Positions 31,811 through 40,049 of a stretch of DNA of 64,000 nucleotides are shown here, in pieces. The translations under genes and the position numbers were made by a program. Positions within the stretch are counted from its first letter, which is position 1, and each line of letters opens with the position of its first letter. This stretch comes from Gelidibacter sediminis (GTDB lineage Bacteria; Bacteroidota; Bacteroidia; Flavobacteriales; Flavobacteriaceae), in the NCBI RefSeq assembly GCF_004364975.1, contig NZ_SOBW01000008.1:124001-188000 (forward strand), given 5' to 3'. The notes under the pieces are model-generated. The model was not told where the DNA came from, made no database searches, and saw nothing but the letters and a program-made list of their open reading frames with translations.

Positions 31811-31828
31811 AAGTGCAAAAAAAGTATT
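31811..31828 (+). promoter_or_regulatory. Candidate AraC operator, copy 2
   Basis: AAGTGCAAAAAAAGTATT on the plus strand, 123 bp upstream of the fuconate dehydratase start and about 20 bp upstream of its -33 element. It is identical to the inverted copy at 30868-30885. Confidence 0.62.
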
Positions 31829-31848
31829 AGTTAGGGTTGAATAATGAG

Positions 31849-31879
31849 TTGAATTGATGCAATTCATACTATAGATTTG
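31849..31879 (+). promoter_or_regulatory. Promoter of the fucose operon
   Basis: TTG (31849-31851), 20 bp, TAGATTTG (31872-31879). The start site would be near 31886, leaving a 5' leader of about 65 nt. Confidence 0.7.
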
Positions 31880-31951
31880 TAAGGTTATGAAATGAGTGGT
31901 CGTTATCGATGCGCCATATTCATTCCCCTCTTAAACATTATTTATTAAAAG

Positions 31952-33271
31952 ATGAAGCAAACAATAACCATTACCGAAGTCTTAACAAAAGATGTGCGTT
32001 TCCCAACAAGTGATGAACTGGACGGTTCAGATGCTATGAACACGGATCCGGATTATTCCGCGGCCTATGTCATTTTAAAAACGGACCATCCTGAATTTGA
32101 AGGTCACGGACTGACCTTTACCATTGGTCGTGGCAACGAATTATGTGTGGCCGCAATTGAGTCGCTTTCACATTTAATTATTGGTAAAACCTTGGAGTCG
32201 TTCACTCAAAATATGGGCGATTTCTGGAAGATGATTACGGGCGACAGTCAATTGCGTTGGTTGGGTCCAGAAAAAGGCGTCATCCATTTGGCGACAGGTG
32301 CCGTGGTTAATGCGGTGTGGGATTTATACGCTAAAGTTGAAGGGAAGCCCCTTTGGAAATTGATTGCCGACATGTCACCGGAGGAGTTCGTCAAATGTGT
32401 GGACTTTACATATATCACTGATGCGATCACCCCTGAGGAAGCTTTGGAATTGCTTAAAAACAATGCGGCTACCAAGCAAGAACGCATTGATATATTAATT
32501 AAAAACGGCTACCCTGCCTATACAACGTCTGCAGGTTGGTTGGGCTATAGCGATGATAAAATGCGCAGATTATGCCAAGAAGCCAAAGCGGAGGGTTTTA
32601 AACACATGAAAATTAAAGTCGGTTCTGATTTGCAGGATGATATGCGCCGTGCACAGATTATTCGTGAGGAAATTGGAGACGATTTGCAATTGATGATGGA
32701 TGCCAACCAAAAATGGGATGTAGATGAGGCGATAGAAAATATGGCATCGCTCAAAAAATTTAATCCGTATTGGATTGAGGAGCCTACAAGTCCGGACGAT
32801 ATTTTAGGTCACGCCAAAATTGCCAGAGCTGTAGCACCAATAAAAGTGGCGACGGGAGAACATTGCCAAAACCGCGTCATGTTTAAACAATTGATTATGG
32901 CCGATGCTTTGCAAATCTGTCAAATTGATAGCTGTCGTGTTGGTGGCGTCAATGAAATTCTAGCCATTTTATTAATGGCGGCAAAATATAAAGTCCCTGT
33001 GTGTCCTCATGCAGGCGGTGTCGGGTTGTGCGAGTATGTGCAGCACTTATCCATGATCGATTATATTTGTGTGAGTGGCACTATGGAAGACCGAATTATT
33101 GAATATGTAGACCATTTACACGAACATTTCTTCGATCCTGTGGTCATTAAAAATGGCGCTTATATGCCACCGCAACAACCAGGGTACAGTATCACCATGA
33201 AACCAGAATCATTAGAAACCTATAGTTTTCCTAACGGAGACGTTTGGGCTAAAAAATTACAAAACGCATAA
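31952..33271 (+). CDS. L-fuconate dehydratase (enolase superfamily)
   Basis: A 439-residue enolase-superfamily acid-sugar dehydratase with the wording of L-fuconate dehydratases (DVRFPTSDELDGSDAMNTDPDYSAAYVIL at the start). Catalytic features are KIKVG near residue 217-221, the metal ligands in MDANQKWD (about 248), EEPTSPDD (about 275) and ATGEHCQNRVMFKQL, and the HAGGVGLCEYVQH end. It removes water from L-fuconate to give 2-keto-3-deoxy-L-fuconate in the cytoplasm. It is the first gene of the operon, 2 bp before the SDR that acts on its product. The context of transporter, lactonase and dehydrogenase supports fucose over other deoxy sugars. Confidence 0.9.
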   Translation: MKQTITITEVLTKDVRFPTSDELDGSDAMNTDPDYSAAYVILKTDHPEFEGHGLTFTIGRGNELCVAAIESLSHLIIGKTLESFTQNMGDFWKMITGDSQLRWLGPEKGVIHLATGAVVNAVWDLYAKVEGKPLWKLIADMSPEEFVKCVDFTYITDAITPEEALELLKNNAATKQERIDILIKNGYPAYTTSAGWLGYSDDKMRRLCQEAKAEGFKHMKIKVGSDLQDDMRRAQIIREEIGDDLQLMMDANQKWDVDEAIENMASLKKFNPYWIEEPTSPDDILGHAKIARAVAPIKVATGEHCQNRVMFKQLIMADALQICQIDSCRVGGVNEILAILLMAAKYKVPVCPHAGGVGLCEYVQHLSMIDYICVSGTMEDRIIEYVDHLHEHFFDPVVIKNGAYMPPQQPGYSITMKPESLETYSFPNGDVWAKKLQNA

Positions 33272-33273
33272 TT

Positions 33274-34050
33274 ATGGTATTTATTTTAAAAGGAAAAACA
33301 GCCATCATCACCGGTGGTGGAAGTGGAATTGGGAAAGCCATTGCGACCACATTCGCAAAACAAGGCGCACATGTTTGTATTTTAGATTTTAATACAGATA
33401 ATGGCAATGCTACCGTTTCAGAAATTGAAAAGGAGAAGGGGTCAGCCAATTTTTATCAATGTGATGTTTCTAATCAAGAGCAAGTCGAGGGCATTTTTAA
33501 GGAAATAGCGCAGACTAATGCCATCGATATTTTAATAAACAATGCCGGAATAGCGCATGTTGGAAATATTGAAAATACCAATCCCGATGATTTGGACCGT
33601 TTGTATAATGTGAATATCAAAGGCGTTTATAATGGAATGAAAGCGGCCATCCCATATTTCAAAAAACAGAACAAAGGGGTGATTGTCAATATGGCGTCCA
33701 TCGCCTCTTCGGTTGGGATTTCTGACCGTTTTGCCTATTCTATGACTAAAGGCGCGGTGTTGACCATGACCTATTCCGTAGCAAAAGATTATGTGGCTGA
33801 CGGCATCAGATGTAACTGTATTTCTCCAGCACGTGTGCATACGCCGTTTGTAGATGGATTTATAGAAAAAAATTACCCAGATAATCAGGCTGAAATGTTT
33901 GAGAAACTTTCAAAGACCCAACCTATCGGACGCATGGGGAAACCTGAAGAAATAGCCCATTTGGCATTGTATTTATGTAGTGATGAAGCATCGTTTATCA
34001 CAGGAACTGATTTTCCTATTGATGGCGGATTTATTAAATTGAATGGGTAA
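33274..34050 (+). CDS. SDR dehydrogenase, likely 2-keto-3-deoxy-L-fuconate dehydrogenase
   Basis: A 258-residue classical short-chain dehydrogenase. The NAD-binding motif is TGGGSGIG (13-20), the NNAG motif is at 89-92, and the catalytic residues Ser142, Tyr155 and Lys159 (YSMTK) are all present. A C-terminal ITGTDFPIDGGF is typical. By position, 2 bp after fuconate dehydratase, it should oxidise 2-keto-3-deoxy-L-fuconate to the 2,4-diketo acid that the FAH-type hydrolase cleaves. The alternative assignment, fucose dehydrogenase, fits the other SDR in this operon better. Confidence 0.85.
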   Translation: MVFILKGKTAIITGGGSGIGKAIATTFAKQGAHVCILDFNTDNGNATVSEIEKEKGSANFYQCDVSNQEQVEGIFKEIAQTNAIDILINNAGIAHVGNIENTNPDDLDRLYNVNIKGVYNGMKAAIPYFKKQNKGVIVNMASIASSVGISDRFAYSMTKGAVLTMTYSVAKDYVADGIRCNCISPARVHTPFVDGFIEKNYPDNQAEMFEKLSKTQPIGRMGKPEEIAHLALYLCSDEASFITGTDFPIDGGFIKLNG

Positions 34051-34060
34051 TTCCCATCCT

Positions 34061-34202
34061 GCCCTTTCCGAAGGGAAGGAACTCAGACGGAAGTTAAAAT
34101 GAAATATCGTTTATGAATATTTAAATAAAAACGAATATTAAAAGGTAATGTGAAATGGTTTCCTCCCCTTATTTCAAGGGGAGGTGCCGATAGGCGGAGG
34201 GG
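34061..34202. repeat. Hairpin-type intergenic repeat
   Basis: The 258-bp gap between two fucose genes holds GC-rich hairpins in an AT-rich background: CCTTTCC/GGGAAGG near 34063-34079, and a perfect 9-bp stem CCTCCCCTT (34162-34170) with AAGGGGAGG (34176-34184) followed by GTGCCGATAGGCGGAGGGG. Such palindromic units are scattered in flavobacterial genomes. A related unit is at 39812-39870 in this window. Confidence 0.6.
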
Positions 34203-34308
34203 TTGTTTCAGTTAGACTCAATTAAATCGAAAGACCGATATAAATAACTGCCCATCCCAATAGATGATATCAATAAAAAATAAATAATAGTATAATAACA
34301 CCTCAAAA

Positions 34309-35160
34309 ATGAAACTCATAAGATTCGGATCAGAAGGTCAAGAAAAACCAGGATTGCAATTAGAAGATAAACGTATAGATGTCAGCGCTTTTGGTGAAGA
34401 TTTTAACGAAAAATTCTTCGAAACCAACGGATTGGAGCGTTTAAAGGACTGGTTGAAAACCAATGCCGAAAATTGCCCAACAGTGGATGACGCTGTACGT
34501 TTAGGATCGCCAATTGGCAGACCTTCCAAATTGGTTTGTGTCGGATTAAATTACGCACAGCACGCTGCTGAAGCGGGTATGAAAGTGCCTTCAGAGCCAG
34601 TGTTGTTTTTCAAATCGACCACGGCAATTGTCGGCCCAAATGATAATGTTATCATTCCAAAAAACAGTGAAAAAACAGATTGGGAAGTGGAATTGGCCAT
34701 CGTGATTGGTAAAAAAGCATCATATGTTGAGTTAGAAGATGCCGACGATTATATCGCGGGATATGTGTTGCATAACGATGTATCTGAACGTGCTTTTCAA
34801 ATTGAAAAAGAAGGCCAATGGTGTAAGGGGAAAGGTTGTGACACTTTCGCACCGTTAGGACCGTTTATGGCTACTAAAGATGAAGTTAAAGATCCAAATA
34901 ATTTGAATTTGTGGTTAGAGGTAAACGGCGAGCGTTTGCAAGATTCTTCAACTTCCGATTTTATTTTTAATGTTCAGCATGTAGTGTCCTACATCAGTCA
35001 GTTTATGACCTTATTGCCTGGCGATGTGATTTCAACAGGAACGCCATTTGGTGTTGGATTAGGATTCAATCCGCAACGTTATTTAAAACCAGGAGACGTG
35101 ATGCGTTTAGGGATTGATGGTTTAGGGGTTCAAGAACAAACTGCAGTAGCTTACAAATAA
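34309..35160 (+). CDS. FAH-family hydrolase, likely 2,4-diketo-3-deoxy-L-fuconate hydrolase
   Basis: A 283-residue fumarylacetoacetate-hydrolase-fold protein. The signature is KLVCVGLNYAQHAAEAG, then FFKSTTAIVGPNDNVIIPKNSEKTDWEVELAIVIGKKA with the metal-binding Glu residues, HNDVSERAFQ and LLPGDVISTGTPFGVG. In the known non-phosphorylating L-fucose route this enzyme cuts the 2,4-diketo acid to pyruvate and L-lactate, which fits the lactate dehydrogenase gene downstream. It lies in the operon but after a 258-bp gap filled by a repeat element, which could tune downstream expression. Confidence 0.88.
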   Translation: MKLIRFGSEGQEKPGLQLEDKRIDVSAFGEDFNEKFFETNGLERLKDWLKTNAENCPTVDDAVRLGSPIGRPSKLVCVGLNYAQHAAEAGMKVPSEPVLFFKSTTAIVGPNDNVIIPKNSEKTDWEVELAIVIGKKASYVELEDADDYIAGYVLHNDVSERAFQIEKEGQWCKGKGCDTFAPLGPFMATKDEVKDPNNLNLWLEVNGERLQDSSTSDFIFNVQHVVSYISQFMTLLPGDVISTGTPFGVGLGFNPQRYLKPGDVMRLGIDGLGVQEQTAVAYK

Positions 35161-35248
35161 ATTTAACGCGCCTATTCAAAATTTAATAGCGCAACAGAAA
35201 TGGCTAATTTCCAACAGCAGGTGTCCAAAAAACCATAGATAAAAACTC

Positions 35249-36079
35249 ATGAAAATAGACGCACATCAACATTTTTGGTACTTTAATCCGCAAAGAGATG
35301 CGTGGATTACTGACGACATGCGTGTGCTTAAACGTGACTTTTTACCTGAAGATTTACAGCCCTTATTGAAGCAGCATCAGTTTGATGGATGCGTTGCCGT
35401 ACAAGCGGATACTTCAGAAAAGGAAACCGAATTTTTATTGAATTTAGCGGAACAACACCCATTTATAAAAGGTGTTGTGGGCTGGTTGGATTTGTGTAGT
35501 GATGCCATCGATGAGCGCTTAGCGCATTTTTCAACCTATAAAAACCTAAAAGGGTTGCGGCATATTGTACAAGCAGAACCAAATGGATATATGCTGCGGA
35601 AGGATTTTCAACGCGGGATTTCTAAGTTGGAAAAGTACAATCTCACCTATGACATTTTGATTTTTCCACATCAATTGGAAGAAGCCATCGCACTAGTCAA
35701 CACTTTTCCTAACCAGAAATTTATACTCGATCATTGTGCAAAACCCTATATCAAAGACGGGAAAATAAAGACCTGGAAACGTCATATCGAAACTCTTTCA
35801 GGTTTTGAAAACGTCGCCTGTAAAGTGTCCGGATTAACAACCGAAGCCGATTGGAAGCATTGGGACAACACGACTATACAACCGTATTTGGATGTTGTTT
35901 TTAATGCCTTTGGAACCAAGAGAACACTTTTTGGAAGCGATTGGCCAGTAAGTGTATTGGCAGGAACTTATGCCGAAACGGTTGGCCTTATAGAACAATA
36001 TATTGCCCATTTCACAGAAACCGAACAACAACAGATTATGGGCCTCAACGCAAAAACGTGGTACCATTTAAAAGATTGA
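35249..36079 (+). CDS. Amidohydrolase-family L-fuconolactone hydrolase
   Basis: A 276-residue COG3618 metal-dependent hydrolase. The N-terminal HxH metal motif is IDAHQHFWYF, FILDHCAKP provides another ligand, and LFGSDWPV gives the conserved Asp near residue 230. Relatives open fucono- and rhamnono-lactones. In this operon it should hydrolyse L-fucono-1,5-lactone, made by the adjacent dehydrogenase, to L-fuconate. It lies 4 bp before that dehydrogenase gene. Cytoplasmic, no signal peptide. Confidence 0.88.
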   Translation: MKIDAHQHFWYFNPQRDAWITDDMRVLKRDFLPEDLQPLLKQHQFDGCVAVQADTSEKETEFLLNLAEQHPFIKGVVGWLDLCSDAIDERLAHFSTYKNLKGLRHIVQAEPNGYMLRKDFQRGISKLEKYNLTYDILIFPHQLEEAIALVNTFPNQKFILDHCAKPYIKDGKIKTWKRHIETLSGFENVACKVSGLTTEADWKHWDNTTIQPYLDVVFNAFGTKRTLFGSDWPVSVLAGTYAETVGLIEQYIAHFTETEQQQIMGLNAKTWYHLKD

Positions 36080-36083
36080 AACT

Positions 36084-36863
36084 ATGGATTTAAAACTAAA
36101 GGATAAAGTGATCATTGTCACGGGAGGATCAAAAGGTATCGGCAACGGTATTTGTAATTTATTGGCCCAAGAAGGCGCAATTCCTGTGATTGTAGGACGC
36201 ACGGAATCGGATGTTTTAGAAGCTGTAAAGACCATAAAAGATAATGGAGGGCGAGTATTTCACGCCATTGCGGAACTGACCAATAAGGAAGAATGCAAAC
36301 AAGCAGTTGAAAAGGTGATTAAAGAATTCGGGCGTATTGACGGCTTGGTGAATAACGCTGGGGTTAATGATGGCGTCGGACTCGAATTTGGGAATTACGA
36401 TGACTTTATGAGGTCCATCCAGCGCAATGTGGCGCATTATTATGCGATGGCGCAATACGCGTTGCCTGAGCTTAAAAAATCTAAAGGCGCGATTATCAAT
36501 ATTGGTTCCAAAACATCTGTTACAGGCCAAGGTGGCACCTCAGGTTACGCTGCTGCCAATGGTGCCCGAAATGCATTGACCAGAGAATGGGCCTTAGAAT
36601 TATTACCGTATAGAATCCGAGTCAACGCCGTTATTGTTGCGGAATGTGATACGCCACAATATGCCAGTTGGTTAAAAACCTTTCCAAATCCTGAAGAACG
36701 ACTGGCTGAAATCACCAAAAATATTCCTTTAGAAAACCGAATGACCACCACTGCTGAAATTGCCAATACGGTCGCATTTTTAGTGTCAGAAGTATCAAGC
36801 CATACTACCGGACAATTGGTGTTTGTTGATGGTGGCTACACCCATTTAGACCGCGCTTTATAA
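36084..36863 (+). CDS. SDR dehydrogenase, likely L-fucose dehydrogenase, with YxxxN
   Basis: A 259-residue short-chain dehydrogenase with the cofactor motif TGGSKGIG (13-20), NNAG (90-93), Ser142 and Tyr155. The position of the catalytic Lys is Asn159 (YAAAN; codon AAT at 36558-36560), a clear departure from YxxxK. The rest of the protein is intact and uninterrupted. L-fucose dehydrogenase oxidises fucose to the lactone with NAD(P), and the neighbouring lactonase and transporter support that role. The Lys-to-Asn change could weaken or alter catalysis, or be a subgroup feature. It overlaps fucP by 1 bp. Confidence 0.82.
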   Translation: MDLKLKDKVIIVTGGSKGIGNGICNLLAQEGAIPVIVGRTESDVLEAVKTIKDNGGRVFHAIAELTNKEECKQAVEKVIKEFGRIDGLVNNAGVNDGVGLEFGNYDDFMRSIQRNVAHYYAMAQYALPELKKSKGAIINIGSKTSVTGQGGTSGYAAANGARNALTREWALELLPYRIRVNAVIVAECDTPQYASWLKTFPNPEERLAEITKNIPLENRMTTTAEIANTVAFLVSEVSSHTTGQLVFVDGGYTHLDRAL

Positions 36864-38194
36864 TGATGAAAAACCTAACTAAACAACCAATCGTATCCCG
36901 AAATATTCTCCTGCCATTCATATTGATTACCTCCTTGTTTGCATTGTGGGGAATCGCTAATGATTTAACCAATCCAATGGTGTCGGCATTTAAAAAAGTA
37001 ATGCCTGAACTCTCCAATACACAAGCGTCTTTGGTGCAGTTCGCGTTTTATTTTGGCTACTTCTTTATGGCCTTGCCCGCAGCCTTGTTCATCAGAAAAT
37101 ACAGTTATAAGTCTGGAATCCTTGTTGGGTTGACCTTGTATGCCATTGGTGCCTTCTTGTTTTTTCCAGCGGCCAAATTCGAAACTTTTAATTACTTTCT
37201 AATTTCACTCTGGGTCATGACCTGCGGATTGGCATTTTTAGAAACCACTTCTAATCCGTTGATTTTAGCTTTAGGACCAAAAGAAACCGCCACACAGCGC
37301 CTCAATTTAGCCCAGGCTTTTAATCCGATAGGTTCCTTAACGGGAATGATTATCGCCCAAGTGTTTATCATTGATGCCCTTCGATCCGTAGATTTTACGG
37401 AAGACGCCTATCAAGCGTTGTCCAGTTCCGAAATGGCAGCCATCAGAGAAAATGATTTAAGCGTCATCAGTGTGCCCTACATTGCTTTAGGTGTTTTGGT
37501 CTTGATCATCATGGCCGCAATTATGGCAGTAAAATTCCCTAAGGTGGAAGCGCATTCTAAAATCGCTCTTTCCAAAACATTTAAAATCTTAGCTAAAAAC
37601 AAAACTTTTATTACCGGTGTCATCGCACAAATGTTTTATGTGGGTGCGCAAATTATGTGCTGGACCTTCATTTTTCAATATGTGGACAATCTGAATGCAA
37701 CATTACCTGCAGATGAACAACTTACGGCCACTTGGTATAACGTCGGGGCCATGCTATTATTTCTAGCAGGAAGATGGCTCGGAACCCTATCTATGAAGAA
37801 AATTAGTCCTGCCAAATTATTGTTCATTTTTGGAATTGGTGGCGTTATCACGACGACGATTACAGTTTTTGTTGGCGGACATTTGGGCTTATACAGCCTA
37901 GTGGCAACATCCCTTTTTATGAGTATCATGTTCCCAACTATTTACGGAATTTCGCTCAACAATATGGGCGATGAGGCTAAAATTGGTTCCGCCGGTTTGG
38001 TGATGGCCATTGTAGGCGGCGCCTTGTTGCCAGTGTTACAAGGAAGTATATTAGATATTGGAGGCCCTGGCTTTAGCGATGCAAAAATCTTGGGTTACAT
38101 TCCTGAGGTTAATTTTTCGTTCATCCTACCTCTAATCTGTTTGGCCGTGGTGGCATTATTTGGATATAAAACTATGAAGCATGAAAACGTATAG
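36863..38194 (+). CDS. fucP: L-fucose/proton symporter
   Basis: A 443-residue MFS transporter of the FucP group with 12 hydrophobic helices. Characteristic segments are FALWGIANDLTNPMVSAFKKVMPELSNTQASLVQFAFYFGYFFMALP with the charged Asp/Asn of helix 1, LETTSNPLILALGP, and FPTIYGISLNNMGDEAKIGSAGLVMAIVGGALLPVLQG. It brings L-fucose in with protons. Its start overlaps the dehydrogenase stop and its end overlaps the mutarotase by 14 bp, so it is tightly coupled. Its wording fits fucose; the second FucP-like gene at 22376 is likely for a hexosamine. Confidence 0.92.
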   Translation: MMKNLTKQPIVSRNILLPFILITSLFALWGIANDLTNPMVSAFKKVMPELSNTQASLVQFAFYFGYFFMALPAALFIRKYSYKSGILVGLTLYAIGAFLFFPAAKFETFNYFLISLWVMTCGLAFLETTSNPLILALGPKETATQRLNLAQAFNPIGSLTGMIIAQVFIIDALRSVDFTEDAYQALSSSEMAAIRENDLSVISVPYIALGVLVLIIMAAIMAVKFPKVEAHSKIALSKTFKILAKNKTFITGVIAQMFYVGAQIMCWTFIFQYVDNLNATLPADEQLTATWYNVGAMLLFLAGRWLGTLSMKKISPAKLLFIFGIGGVITTTITVFVGGHLGLYSLVATSLFMSIMFPTIYGISLNNMGDEAKIGSAGLVMAIVGGALLPVLQGSILDIGGPGFSDAKILGYIPEVNFSFILPLICLAVVALFGYKTMKHENV

Positions 38195-38522
38195 ACACTG
38201 TTTTGCACTCGACTTGATCAATGATGACGAATTGATTTCAGCCTACAAAAAACATCATCAAAAAGTGTGGCCCGAAATTGTTGAAAGCATTACCGATAGT
38301 GGCATTCTCAATCTAGAGATTTATTCGGTCGAGAATCGTTTGTTTATGATTATGGATGTGAATGAGTCGTTTTCGTTTGATGAAAAGACTAAAAATGATG
38401 CCAATAATCCGACAGTTCAAGAATGGGAAAGCCTGATGTGGAAGTATCAACAAGCACTTCCTACTGCCAAAGAAGACGAAAAGTGGTTGTTGATGGAAAA
38501 GATTTATCATTTAAAAGCGTAG
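38181..38522 (+). CDS. Sugar mutarotase of the rhamnose mutarotase family
   Basis: A 113-residue protein of the L-rhamnose mutarotase (RhaM/YiiL) family: RHCFALDLINDDELISAYKKHHQKVWPEI, LNLEIYSVENRLFMIMDV and WESLMWKYQQ. These small dimeric enzymes interconvert alpha and beta anomers of deoxy sugars. In an operon for L-fucose it should supply the anomer that fucose dehydrogenase uses. It overlaps fucP by 14 bp and is 6 bp before the lactate dehydrogenase gene. A classical FucU is of another family, so the function is by context. Confidence 0.88.
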   Translation: MKTYRHCFALDLINDDELISAYKKHHQKVWPEIVESITDSGILNLEIYSVENRLFMIMDVNESFSFDEKTKNDANNPTVQEWESLMWKYQQALPTAKEDEKWLLMEKIYHLKA

Positions 38523-38528
38523 CGGATC

Positions 38529-39677
38529 ATGGAATTGACAATAAATCCGAAATATCCTTCCGTCACCGATTTACGAAACCGAGCGATGGTGAAAATGCCA
38601 AAGTTCGCTTTTGAATATCTTGATGGTGGCTGTAATGAAGATATCAACTTAGATAAAAATCGCACCGACTTGCAAAAAGTGGAATTAATGCCACAGTATT
38701 TGTCCAAGTTTGATAAGTCAGATACCCGAACGGAATTGTTTGGGCATACTTACGATTCTCCTTTCGGAATTGCGCCTGTAGGACTTCAAGGTCTGATGTG
38801 GCCTAACGCGCCAGAAATTCTGGCCAAAGCCGCCTTTGCGCATAATATTCCGTTTATTCTGAGTACCGTGACGACCTCCAGCATTGAGCGCATTGCGGAA
38901 CTGACGGAAGGGACTTCTTGGTTTCAACTCTACCATCCTGCGGATGAAAAAGTGAAACGCGACTTATTGGATAGAGCAGCAAACGCCGGCACTGATGTGC
39001 TTGTAATTTTAGCCGATGTACCAACCTTTGGATACCGACCGCGAGATATTAGAAATGGCTTGGCCATGCCGCCAACCATGAACCTTAAAAATATTCTTGA
39101 AGTATTTACAAAGCCTGATTGGGCGCTTCAAACCTTAATTCACGGGCAACCATCATTCAAAACCATGGAAGCCTATATGCCCAAAGGCCTAAATTTGAAA
39201 GGCTTGGGTGAATTTATGGATGCGACATTTTCTGGTCGTTTAAATGAAGACAGAATCGCTTCAATCAGAGATCAGTGGAAAGGAAAACTGGTGATTAAAG
39301 GCGTGGTGAGTGAAGAAGATGCGCAGAAAGCGATCAATTTAGGTGTGGATGGATTAATTGTGTCCAATCACGGCGGACGCCAATTGGATGCCGGGCAATC
39401 TACCATTGTGCCAATGACACATCTTGCAGAAAAATTTAAGGGCCAAATCAAAATTATGGTCGACTCAGGATTACGTGGTGGCCCGGATATCGCTAGAGCC
39501 ATGGCAAGCGGTGCCGAATTTACCTTTATGGGCCGTAGTTTTATGTATGGCGTTGGCGCTTTAGGAAAAGAAGGTGGCAATCATACCATTTCGTTGATGA
39601 AGCGCGAATTTCAGCAAGTGATGGAGCAGGTGTGTTGTGAAAAGGTTGAGGATTTACCTAGGTTTTTGGTGAAGTGA
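38529..39677 (+). CDS. FMN-dependent L-lactate dehydrogenase
   Basis: A 382-residue alpha-hydroxy-acid oxidising flavoprotein (LldD/glycolate oxidase type). Signs are FEYLDGGCNEDINL, FGIAPVGLQGLMWPNAPEILAKAA, FQLYHP, LVIKGVVSEEDAQKAINLGVDGLIVSNHGGRQLD with the catalytic His and Arg, and VDSGLRGGPDIARAMASGAEFTFMGRSFMYG for FMN phosphate. It would oxidise the L-lactate released by the FAH hydrolase to pyruvate and pass electrons to quinone or oxygen. Placing it in the fucose operon fits the pathway exactly. Likely the end of the core operon; repeats follow. Confidence 0.9.
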   Translation: MELTINPKYPSVTDLRNRAMVKMPKFAFEYLDGGCNEDINLDKNRTDLQKVELMPQYLSKFDKSDTRTELFGHTYDSPFGIAPVGLQGLMWPNAPEILAKAAFAHNIPFILSTVTTSSIERIAELTEGTSWFQLYHPADEKVKRDLLDRAANAGTDVLVILADVPTFGYRPRDIRNGLAMPPTMNLKNILEVFTKPDWALQTLIHGQPSFKTMEAYMPKGLNLKGLGEFMDATFSGRLNEDRIASIRDQWKGKLVIKGVVSEEDAQKAINLGVDGLIVSNHGGRQLDAGQSTIVPMTHLAEKFKGQIKIMVDSGLRGGPDIARAMASGAEFTFMGRSFMYGVGALGKEGGNHTISLMKREFQQVMEQVCCEKVEDLPRFLVK

Positions 39678-39689
39678 TGCAGATTATAG

Positions 39690-39982
39690 AGAAGAGAACA
39701 TAGAAAAGAGAAAAGAGAAATAGAACAAAGAATAGAGAGAAGAGAGAAGAGAGAAGAGAAAATTGTCGATTTACAATTCGCGATTTTCAAATTAAAGCTC
39801 ACACTTTAATTCTCCTCCTTTTAAAGGAGGAGTGGATTCTGCTTCCGGAGAGAAACAGAAGACGAGGTGGTTTTTTGGATGGTGATGATTAGAATTGAAG
39901 ATTGAATAAAGAAAAGAGAAAAGAGAATATCGAATACTGAATAAGGAACAAAGAATCAAGAACAAAGAATCAAGAATCAAGA
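39690..39982. repeat. Purine-rich low-complexity intergenic stretch
   Basis: The 372-bp gap before GH95 is mostly degenerate purine repeats on the plus strand. Units such as AGAGAA, and later CAAAGAATCAAGAA twice in a row (about 39952-39979), recur with no fixed length. No convincing gene is visible. A hairpin unit at 39812-39832 is embedded in it. It may be a slippage-grown region that separates the glycosidase genes from the operon. Confidence 0.6.
39812..39870. repeat. Hairpin-type intergenic repeat, second copy
   Basis: A near-perfect palindrome of 21 bases (CTCCTCCTTT / AAAGGAGGAG, 39812-39832) is followed by GTGGATTCTGCTTCCGGAGA and an AGACGAGGTGG tail. The layout (hairpin, GTG, short GC-rich tail) resembles that at 34162-34202. 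Confidence 0.6.
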
Positions 39983-40049
39983 CTTGTTTTGAACTAACTC
40001 ATAATCTTTCGTGAATCTGAATTATGATTGTTCATATTTTACGTGTTTA

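Noticed and set aside
39690-39982. Repeats as a CRISPR array
   Set aside because: Units are short, purine-rich and irregular, with no constant repeat or unique spacers, and no cas genes are near.
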